A DNA stretch of 12,049 nucleotides from Acidobacteriota bacterium (GTDB taxonomy: Bacteria > Acidobacteriota > Terriglobia > Acidiferrales > UBA7541). Below, one piece after another: positions 1-5,843 of the stretch (positions are counted from its first letter, which is position 1; each line of letters opens with the position of its first letter). The position numbers were made by a program, and so were the translations under genes. The notes under the pieces were generated by a model that ran no database searches, was not told where the DNA came from, and was given only the letters and a program-made list of their open reading frames with translations. The stretch lies in contig PMOP01000059.1 of assembly GCA_003161495.1 (NCBI GenBank), forward strand, positions 1 to 12,049, given 5' to 3'.

Positions 1-70
1 GGTCAAGGCTGTAATTTGATCGAGTAGTTTACGGATTTTTTATAGGCCGCCTGAAGAATGTTTTCCAGGT

Positions 71-823
71 TTAAAGTCCGGGGAGCAGGAACCCACCGTC
101 AACCGTGAGGGTTTGGCCAGTAATATAAGAACCTTTTTCGGAAGCGAGGAGCAGCGCAAGTTCCGCGATGTCGGAGGGCTGTCCGAGGCGCTGGATGGGC
201 TGTTTCTCCAGCACGCTTTCTCGTTGCACTTCATCCTTCCAGTAATGCTCGCTAAGAGCCGTTTGAATTAAACCGGGGGCGATGGCATTTACCCGCACGC
301 CCTTGGAGCCAAGCTCCAGGGCGTACGACTGGGTCATCATGATCAGCGCGGCTTTCGTCATGCTATAGAGCAGGCTATACAGTTGCGGGCGAAGGCCGGC
401 AATCGACGCGATGTTGATGATCGATCCGCTGCCGCGTTCGCACATGCCGGGAGCGACGGCTTTCACCAGGCGAAAGGCGCTTTTCAGATTGATCTCGATC
501 ATTTTGTCGAATTGCGACTCGTCAATTTCGAGGCACGGTCCGAAGGAAATATTCGTCGCGGCGTTATTTACGAGAATATCTACCGGTCCCAATTCCTTCG
601 TTGTGAAAGCGACCATTCTGTCGATTTGATCCGCACGGCCGACGTGGCAGGCGATGGCCTTCACCGATGGCCCGATTTCGGCTGCCACCAGGTCAAGAGT
701 TTCCTGCTTGCGTCCACAGATCATCACGCGCGCGCCTTCGCGCGCAAAGGCTTCCGCGATGGCGCGGCCGATGCCGCGGCTTGCGCCCGTAACGATCGCC
801 ACTTTTCCGTTCAGGACGCCCAC
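71..823 (-). CDS. SDR-family NAD(P)-dependent oxidoreductase
   Basis: This is a classical short-chain dehydrogenase/reductase of 250 residues, the usual length for the family. It shows the Rossmann cofactor motif TGASRGIG at residues 12-19, the structural NNAA at 86-89, and the full catalytic set Asn112, Ser140, Tyr153 and Lys157 (YSMTK). The C-terminal ITGQTLTVDGG at 234-244 is also typical. An Arg and an acid-poor stretch after strand 2 (CGRKQ, 36-40) hint at NADPH rather than NADH; this is inference. The frame stays open upstream to 994 but would then overlap the preceding gene by 128 bp. The GTG at 823 is a better start because GAGGAG lies 7 nt before it and the SDR fold begins there. It is the third gene of an operon with the acyl-CoA ligase and HpaB-like oxygenase and probably acts on an alcohol or keto group in the same pathway. 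The substrate is unknown. It is cytosolic, with no signal peptide. Confidence 0.93.
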   Translation of the reverse strand: MGVLNGKVAIVTGASRGIGRAIAEAFAREGARVMICGRKQETLDLVAAEIGPSVKAIACHVGRADQIDRMVAFTTKELGPVDILVNNAATNISFGPCLEIDESQFDKMIEINLKSAFRLVKAVAPGMCERGSGSIINIASIAGLRPQLYSLLYSMTKAALIMMTQSYALELGSKGVRVNAIAPGLIQTALSEHYWKDEVQRESVLEKQPIQRLGQPSDIAELALLLASEKGSYITGQTLTVDGGFLLPGL

Positions 824-830
824 GATCCCG

Positions 831-836
831 CTCCTC
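831..836 (-). promoter_or_regulatory. Shine-Dalgarno GAGGAG for the SDR gene
   Basis: GAGGAG on the minus strand lies 7 nt before the GTG at 823. It decides the start in favour of this GTG over longer in-frame extensions that run into the oxygenase gene. Confidence 0.75.
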
Positions 837-866
837 GACGAGTTTTCGTCGTTATTCAATGGAAGA

Positions 867-2303
867 TTATTTCGCTCCTGATTTGTTTTCCAGTCCCGCG
901 AGCCGCATTGCCAACGCGATGGAACGCGACGGGTCGTAGGCGCGAAACATCGCCAATTTTTCTGCTTCAATCGAGCCCTCTGCGTGTATCGCAAGGACTG
1001 CCTGGTAGCCGCCGTAAAGCCGCGTCGTCAAATCGCTGATCAGATTCATCATGGCCATACGCCGGTCCGCGGGCCATGCTCCCGGCAGATATTTTTCCAG
1101 CACCGGTCTGACGGTGTGTGAATTCCAGTCTGCCCCGCCAGGTCCAGTGACGAGAAGACCTCCCGCGAGGTCCTGCACAGTTTCAATGGCCTTGTGAAAT
1201 TCGCGCGCGAAAGTCCATTTGGCCATGTTCGTCGTGAACACATCAGGGTACGCCACGCCGTTTTCTACTTTGCAACGAAGCGCGGCAAGTTCGGTCAGCC
1301 CGCGAACGGTTTCGGCATATCCGCCGAGCCACGTTAGTTTATCGCGCACGTGTGCCGCGCGATCGATGCCATTCGCTTTTGCTATGGCGATTCCCGCGCC
1401 GACCATTGCGTCCAGAAGCGGAAGCTTGTAACTCACCGCGGTGAAGCGATGAAACTCGACAAATGTGAGCGCGGTTGCTCCCGCCAGGTCCGGCCGGTCG
1501 ACGTAGAACACGCGCTCCCAGGGGACGAACACGTTTTCAAATACCGTCAGCGTTTCCACCATTTTGTGACTCGTGGAAATGGGACGCGTAAAGGGATCGT
1601 CGGTCCCATGCAGATAATCGGACGCGTAGAGGCGAAGCCCCGTGGTTGCGACGGGAACCGCAAAGGCGACCGACCACGGTTCGTCGCCGGGGCCCATGGA
1701 CCGGCTCGGCAGGACGATCACTTCATCCACATACGGCGTGCAGGAGGTATGAATTTTCGCACCGCTGACGATGATGCCGTCCGCCCGTTTTTCCACGACG
1801 CGAACATACATGTCGGGATCGGTCTGCTCCGAGGGGCGTTTGCTGCGGTCGCCTTTCACATCGGTTTGGGCGACAGCCATGGCGAGGTCGTTGTCCCGGC
1901 AGCGGCGATAAAACGCCTCGACGCGCTCGATCCCGTTCGCATCGCCGCTGCGGCCCAGGACACGCTTCAGCGCGAATAATGCGTCGGTCCCAATTTCCTT
2001 GATCAGCAGGACGAGCGTGGCGCCTTCCGCCGTGCCGGCTTCGATCAGCTTGGAGCGCGAGAGCAAATCCTGCGCGTTGCGAGGCACGCGATAGTAGGCG
2101 GAATATTCTTCCGAGCCTTCCCGGTGAACAGCAAGCTCGCGATACCGGGGATTTTCCGCTAGTTCAAAATCGATGGAAGCGTGCCGGGCGGCGACGCCCA
2201 GCTCGGGATGGTCCACCACATTCGCTACGCGCTCGCCGCGATAATACACTTCGCGCGTGTCGCGCAACCCAGCGAGAAATTGGGCAGCCGTTCGCAATGC
2301 CAT
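867..2303 (-). CDS. HpaB-family flavin-dependent oxygenase (4-hydroxyphenylacetate 3-hydroxylase-like)
   Basis: The 478-residue length and whole-length pattern fit the 4-hydroxyphenylacetate 3-monooxygenase (HpaB/PvcC) family, FADH2-using oxygenases with an acyl-CoA-dehydrogenase-like fold. The N-terminal signature is at 4-33 (RTAAQFLAGLRD, VYYRGERV, VVDHPE). The middle domain has TDPD at 161-164, DGIIVSGAKIHTS at 175-187 and DEVIVLPSR at 193-201. ENVFVPWERVF follows at 256-266. A C-terminal helical domain holds the glycine-rich DLAGGLLVTGPGGADW at 378-393. The ATG at 2303 has GGAGG 7 nt before it. The related 4-hydroxybutyryl-CoA dehydratases bind an iron-sulphur cluster through cysteines in the first third, but this protein has no cysteine before residue 135, which favours an oxygenase. 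Such enzymes need a separate flavin reductase (HpaC type), and none is encoded here. Being between a CoA ligase and an SDR, it may hydroxylate an aromatic acid or its CoA ester. The exact substrate is not readable. Confidence 0.88.
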   Translation of the reverse strand: MALRTAAQFLAGLRDTREVYYRGERVANVVDHPELGVAARHASIDFELAENPRYRELAVHREGSEEYSAYYRVPRNAQDLLSRSKLIEAGTAEGATLVLLIKEIGTDALFALKRVLGRSGDANGIERVEAFYRRCRDNDLAMAVAQTDVKGDRSKRPSEQTDPDMYVRVVEKRADGIIVSGAKIHTSCTPYVDEVIVLPSRSMGPGDEPWSVAFAVPVATTGLRLYASDYLHGTDDPFTRPISTSHKMVETLTVFENVFVPWERVFYVDRPDLAGATALTFVEFHRFTAVSYKLPLLDAMVGAGIAIAKANGIDRAAHVRDKLTWLGGYAETVRGLTELAALRCKVENGVAYPDVFTTNMAKWTFAREFHKAIETVQDLAGGLLVTGPGGADWNSHTVRPVLEKYLPGAWPADRRMAMMNLISDLTTRLYGGYQAVLAIHAEGSIEAEKLAMFRAYDPSRSIALAMRLAGLENKSGAK

Positions 2304-2310
2304 TTCAACG

Positions 2311-2315
2311 CCTCC
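2311..2315 (-). promoter_or_regulatory. Shine-Dalgarno GGAGG for the HpaB-like gene
   Basis: GGAGG on the minus strand lies 7 nt before the ATG at 2303. The 78-bp gap to the ligase gene (2304-2381) shows nothing else I can support, so cotranscription with the ligase is likely. Confidence 0.7.
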
Positions 2316-2381
2316 GGAAGACGAATGCGGATTCTACTAGATCATGACTGCGCGCGCCCTTGCGAAATACGCAGCTCGTAA

Positions 2382-3950
2382 TTATTTTTCTTGACCGGAT
2401 TGCGGCGCGAACCGGCGGCGCAAAATATACTTTTGAATTTTTCCCGTTGAAGTTTTGGGAAGCTCTTCAAACAAAATCTCCCGCGGCGCCTTGAAGCGCG
2501 CAATCCGTTCGCACACGAATTCGATCAGCTCCTCTTTTGTCGCCGGCATACCTTGCCGCAGGACGACAAACGCGACCGGAATTTCTCCCCAGCGCTCATC
2601 CGGCCGCCCCACCACCACCGCTTCCAAAACCGCGGGATGTTCGGCAAGGGCCTTTTCAATTTCCACCGAGGCGACATTTTCTCCGCCGGTAATAATGATG
2701 TCCTTGGCGCGGTCTCGGAGTTCGATATATCCGTCCGGAAAGCGCACGCCAAGATCGCCGGTGCGAAACCATTCGCCGCACTCGGCGGCGCGTGTGGCAG
2801 CTTCATCGCGGTAGTAGCCGATCGTCACGTTGTCCCCGCGAATCACGATTTCACCAAGAGTGTGGCCATCCCATGGAACTTCCTGGCCATCTGCATCGAT
2901 CACGCCGATATCTTTCGTGACCACATTGCCCACGCCCTGCCGCGCATTCAATCTTGCCTTTTCGTTTTCGGATTTTGCGGACCACTCGGGCTGCCAATCA
3001 TTTATTACGGATGGGCCATACGTCTCCGTCAATCCATACAAATGCGTGACGCGCAGGTTCAGTGCGGAAAGCCGGGAAAGCAGCGCGGGAGTCGGAGGCG
3101 CGCCTCCCGTGAACGCATGCACCGGATGACTCACTTTGCCATCGCCGCATTGCGCGGCAGCTTCCGCGATCATGGTCAAGACGGTCGGCGCGGCGCAAAG
3201 ATGAGTCACGCTGCCGCTGCAGATTGTAGACCAAATATCCGCGGAATCGATCTGGCGCTGACAAATGTGTACGGCGCCCGCAGCCGTTACCGCCCAGGTA
3301 AAACACCAGCCATTGCAGTGAAACATCGGAAGCGTCCAGAGGTAGGCGCTGTCCAATCCGAGTCGCGAATGAAATGCCATCGCCAAAGCTTGCAGGTACG
3401 CGCCGCGATGCGTATACATTACGCCTTTGGGCTGGCCCGTGCTTCCGCTCGTGTAATTAATCGCGAGGAGAGACATTTCGTCGACGAGTGCCGTGGCGCC
3501 GGGCGTTGCAGATTTGAGTAGCTGTTCATATTCGCTGGATTCGTTTCCGGCAAGAATAACGCGCACGCCTGTCGAAGAGGAAACCGCGCGCGCGGCATCC
3601 GCAAATTCGTGCGTGGCAATCAGGATGCGTGCCCCGGAATTTTCCAGGATGTAAGCCAATTCTCGCGCAGAGAGTCGAACGTTCATCGGCACGAGCGCGC
3701 ATCCTGCCATGGGCACGCCATTGTGCATTTCCAGCATCACGTGGCTGTTGGTACAGAGCGCCGCGATTCGATCGCCCCGCTGCGCCCCTGCGTCGCGCAG
3801 CAATCCCGCCAGGCGATGCGACCTGTCTCCAAATTCGCGATACGTAAAGCGTCTCTCGCCATCGATGATGGCCGTGCGCTCGGAAAATATTTTCGCGGCG
3901 CGATCCAGGAAGTACGCCGGGTTCAGTGGACTTGCGCCTTGCAAAGGCAT
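2382..3950 (-). CDS. Acyl-CoA synthetase (AMP-binding, ANL superfamily)
   Basis: This is a complete 522-residue adenylate-forming ligase that makes an acyl-CoA from a carboxylic acid, ATP and CoA through an acyl-AMP. Core motifs appear in order. The phosphate loop YTSGSTGQPKG is at 166-176, PMFHCNGWCFTW at 208-219, YGLTETYG at 305-312 and RTGD at 396-399. The hinge RDRAKDIIITGGENV is at 412-426 and TSTGKIQK at 500-507, where Lys504 is the expected catalytic lysine. The HCNGW segment is typical of the medium-chain/short-chain acyl-CoA synthetase branch (also methylmercaptopropionate-CoA ligases), so a fatty, branched or aryl-alkanoic acid is possible and 'long-chain' labels should be avoided. 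The ATG at 3950 has GGAG 7 nt upstream. It is the first gene of an operon with the HpaB-like oxygenase and SDR and presumably activates the pathway substrate. It is soluble, with no membrane segment. Confidence 0.94.
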   Translation of the reverse strand: MPLQGASPLNPAYFLDRAAKIFSERTAIIDGERRFTYREFGDRSHRLAGLLRDAGAQRGDRIAALCTNSHVMLEMHNGVPMAGCALVPMNVRLSARELAYILENSGARILIATHEFADAARAVSSSTGVRVILAGNESSEYEQLLKSATPGATALVDEMSLLAINYTSGSTGQPKGVMYTHRGAYLQALAMAFHSRLGLDSAYLWTLPMFHCNGWCFTWAVTAAGAVHICQRQIDSADIWSTICSGSVTHLCAAPTVLTMIAEAAAQCGDGKVSHPVHAFTGGAPPTPALLSRLSALNLRVTHLYGLTETYGPSVINDWQPEWSAKSENEKARLNARQGVGNVVTKDIGVIDADGQEVPWDGHTLGEIVIRGDNVTIGYYRDEAATRAAECGEWFRTGDLGVRFPDGYIELRDRAKDIIITGGENVASVEIEKALAEHPAVLEAVVVGRPDERWGEIPVAFVVLRQGMPATKEELIEFVCERIARFKAPREILFEELPKTSTGKIQKYILRRRFAPQSGQEK

Positions 3951-3957
3951 TTGCCTG

Positions 3958-3961
3958 CTCC
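3958..3961 (-). promoter_or_regulatory. Shine-Dalgarno GGAG for the acyl-CoA synthetase
   Basis: GGAG on the minus strand is spaced 7 nt from the ATG at 3950. The 72 bp between this gene and the palindromic repeat (3951-4022) must hold any promoter for the catabolic operon. It is AT-rich with several TTAA/TTTAAA stretches, but I see no convincing -35/-10 pair. Confidence 0.6.
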
Positions 3962-4022
3962 GGTTAAAAGCGGGTTTAAAGTAACATTAACTCGCGCTTC
4001 TTACAGGCATTTGAAATTTTTG

Positions 4023-4094
4023 GTGGCGTTGGCTTCAGCCTGTGGGATTTCGTAATGGCAAAGACTAAAACCCACAGGCTGAAGCCTGCGCCAC
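4023..4094. repeat. Palindromic intergenic repeat (REP-like), complete copy
   Basis: Two 24-bp arms, 4023-4046 and 4071-4094, are inverted copies matching at 22 of 24 positions, around a 24-nt loop. The arm core is GGCTTCAGCCTGTGGG. The element starts 7 bp past the stop of the TauE/SafE gene and can fold into a long hairpin in its transcript. It may therefore end or stabilise that message, but there is no clean U-tract on the minus strand. A second copy of one arm (21 of 24 identical) lies at 12003-12026, showing that this is a dispersed family. I recall similar sequences from Acidobacteriota genomes; that is memory, not a search. Confidence 0.85.
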
Positions 4095-4101
4095 TAAAGA
4101 C

Positions 4102-4866
4102 TTATACATGAAACAGGAAGAACGCTCCCAGCGTGGTGAGGACGAGCCCGTACACGCGTTCAAGTCGGCTGGCTTTTGTGCGAATCGCAATTCGCGCGCC
4201 GAGATAGGAAAACGGAACGGAGCCGAGCGCAACAAGTCCCGCGACCGTCCACGATATATGCCCGAGGTAGGCGTGAACTGCTGTCCCGGGCAGCGCCAGC
4301 ACGGCGGACACGGCCAAAGAGCAGGCAAACGATTTCTTGATCGGTTGTTTTAAAAAGCGCGAGTAAGCCGGCGCAAGCAGGAATCCGCCGGCATTTGCCA
4401 GAAGTCCGGATATGATTCCAACCGCGATGGCGATCAGCACGAGCCGGAGTCGCCAATAGGCCGGACGAATTTCCGCCAACAGATCCGGCGAAACTCCCCT
4501 GGACGCTTTTTCTCTAGGTGATAGCAAAAAGGAAAGACCGAACCCCAACACCAGAATTCCCGTTAAGATCAACAAGGGCCGCGCGCCAGTAACCGTCGTG
4601 AAAAATGAACCCACAATCGTCGCGGGAATCCCTACCCCAATGCTCCACCACACGATTTCCCAATCCAGCAGGCGCGATTTCCAATATTCCGCGGAAGCAA
4701 TCAGCGTTCCCGGGATGGTGGCAGGCAGCGGCGACGCTACGGCGATGAATCCCGAATAACCGATAAGGCTCAGGAGCGGCGTGGCAATCGCGCTGCCGCC
4801 TTTTCCAAATAGCCCGCCGAGAAAACCAATAATAATGCCGACAACAAACGCGCCGAGGTGCTGCAA
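4102..4866 (-). CDS. TauE/SafE-family membrane permease (predicted anion/sulfite exporter type)
   Basis: This is a 254-residue, very hydrophobic protein with about eight membrane segments and the internal duplication of the TauE/SafE family. GFLGGLFGKGGSAIATPLL at 14-32 opens the first half, and its counterpart GIISGLLANAGGFLLAPAY at 150-168 opens the second half. A charged cytoplasmic-type linker (about 116-139) joins them. Family members carry sulfite, sulfoacetate, taurine-derived or other small organic anions, and direction and substrate cannot be assigned here. The start is a TTG at 4866: a stop codon (TGA) directly precedes it in frame, no in-frame ATG is near the N-terminus, and AAAGG stands 7 nt upstream. 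The ATG at 4870 is in another frame. It lies 95 bp downstream of the stand-alone transglutaminase gene in the same direction, so it may be cotranscribed with the amide-ligase genes. A hairpin-forming repeat follows its stop. Confidence 0.9.
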   Translation of the reverse strand: MQHLGAFVVGIIIGFLGGLFGKGGSAIATPLLSLIGYSGFIAVASPLPATIPGTLIASAEYWKSRLLDWEIVWWSIGVGIPATIVGSFFTTVTGARPLLILTGILVLGFGLSFLLSPREKASRGVSPDLLAEIRPAYWRLRLVLIAIAVGIISGLLANAGGFLLAPAYSRFLKQPIKKSFACSLAVSAVLALPGTAVHAYLGHISWTVAGLVALGSVPFSYLGARIAIRTKASRLERVYGLVLTTLGAFFLFHV

Positions 4867-4873
4867 TCATCCG

Positions 4874-4878
4874 CCTTT
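4874..4878 (-). promoter_or_regulatory. Shine-Dalgarno AAAGG for the TTG-started permease gene
   Basis: AAAGG, within AAAGGCGG, lies 7 nt before the TTG at 4866 and supports that unusual start. The 95-bp gap 4867-4961 also contains a weak imperfect hairpin (GGCAAAC at 4886-4892 against GTTTTGCC at 4905-4912, one bulged base). I see no convincing promoter. Confidence 0.55.
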
Positions 4879-4961
4879 CGTCAGGGGCAAACGTCTCATT
4901 AAAAGTTTTGCCAGATGGGAATGGGAAAGTCCAGCCGTGACCGGCACTCAAAGCGAGGGGT

Positions 4962-5843
4962 TCAGCAAGGCTCGATAGGTACTACATCCACGGATACATC
5001 CATCCAGTGGCGCTGGCCGCCGATGAGGATTCCTCTTGACGGGCCGACGTCGTCGTAATCTCTTCCCCAGGCGAGCGTAATGTGGCCGTCGCTTGGCATG
5101 AGGCCATTCGTGGGATCGAATTCCACCCAGCCCGTGCCCGGCGCGAACACGCTGACCCAGGCGTGTGAGGCGTCCGCGCCGGCGAGCCGTTCTTTTCCTG
5201 GCGGAGGCGAAGTCACGAGGTAACCGCTGACGTATCGCGCCGAAAAACCCAGCGAGCGCAGGCAGCAGATTTGCACGTGGGCGAAGTCCTGGCAGACGCC
5301 CTGGTGCGCATGAAAAACTTCCTCCACGGTCGTATCGATTTCCGTGGAGCCCGCCAAAAATTTGAAATCATGATGAATACGTTTGGTCAAATCCAAAACG
5401 CAGGCGAGGAATGGCCGCCCGGCAGGGAAGGAACGGCGCGCGAATTCCGCAAGTTCCTTCGACCAGGGCACGTGCGGCGATTCGTAAACGAATTCGCGCG
5501 CCGCTAAAATTTCCCGGTCGGGCGAAATGTTCAGAATTCGCAGGACCTGCTCCCAGGTCGGTCCGGCGTTGACTTCGTACGGCCCCGAGGGAAGCACTTG
5601 CACTTCGCTTTGCGCGGCGATGCGCAGGACCGTGTGCGGTTCTTGCAGGCTGAACCAGGTCACGTGATTCCCAAAATAATCGAAGCCGTCGTTTCTCACC
5701 GTTGGCGCGGGCAGCACGAGCAATTGGTACTGCAAACAGGTTTGCGTTTCGTGCTCGCGGGGTTTCACGCGAACGACGTTATGCGACAAGGGAATCGCTT
5801 CGTCGTAACCGAATCGAGTGGAATGTGTGACGCGGTATTTCAA
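4962..5843 (-). CDS. Stand-alone bacterial transglutaminase-like protein
   Basis: This 293-residue protein has the bacterial transglutaminase N-terminal beta domain (about residues 1-85, starting LKYRVTHSTRFGYD) followed by a papain-fold transglutaminase core. The catalytic triad is visible: Cys184 in QGVCQDFAH, His227 in ASHAWVSV and Asp243 in EFDPTNG. GGQRHWMDVSVDV near the C-terminus is typical of the family. The frame is open upstream to 6002, inside the preceding gene. The chosen start is the TTG at 5843 because the conserved domain begins there and GAGGAG is 8 nt upstream. It overlaps the stop of the ATP-grasp gene by 4 bp (TTGA), which suggests coupled translation. Such proteins can cross-link or, acting as proteases or amidases, cleave amide bonds. 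In this operon it probably processes or transfers a peptide made by the two ligases; this is inference from context. It is cytosolic and shares its domain layout with the N-terminal part of the 1140-residue protein. Confidence 0.92.
   Translation of the reverse strand: MKYRVTHSTRFGYDEAIPLSHNVVRVKPREHETQTCLQYQLLVLPAPTVRNDGFDYFGNHVTWFSLQEPHTVLRIAAQSEVQVLPSGPYEVNAGPTWEQVLRILNISPDREILAAREFVYESPHVPWSKELAEFARRSFPAGRPFLACVLDLTKRIHHDFKFLAGSTEIDTTVEEVFHAHQGVCQDFAHVQICCLRSLGFSARYVSGYLVTSPPPGKERLAGADASHAWVSVFAPGTGWVEFDPTNGLMPSDGHITLAWGRDYDDVGPSRGILIGGQRHWMDVSVDVVPIEPC

Noticed and set aside
1..70. Possible terminator or further gene after the SDR stop
   Set aside because: Only a 4-bp stem (CCTG/CAGG) and an AT-rich stretch are visible on the minus strand, with no start codon or coding pattern.
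824..994. N-terminal extension of the SDR gene to 994
   Set aside because: It would overlap the HpaB-like gene by 128 bp and add 57 residues unlike an SDR. The GTG at 823 has a good Shine-Dalgarno and begins at the Rossmann fold.
867..2303. Assignment as a 4-hydroxybutyryl-CoA dehydratase
   Set aside because: That related enzyme uses cysteines to bind an iron-sulphur cluster. This protein has no cysteine in the first 134 residues and none near the expected later ligands.
2553..3521. Plus-strand open frame of 322 codons opposite the acyl-CoA synthetase
   Set aside because: It is antisense to a complete adenylate-forming enzyme and has no domain motif of its own.
4023..4094. Classic rho-independent terminator
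   Set aside because: The hairpin is strong, but the loop is long, the downstream minus-strand bases do not form a clean U-tract, and a related copy exists elsewhere. It is better called a dispersed repeat that might also act on transcript ends.
4886..4912. Hairpin in the permease leader (GGCAAAC / GTTTTGCC)
   Set aside because: It has only 7 pairs with a bulge and a 12-nt loop. This is within chance expectation, and no riboswitch class is recognised.
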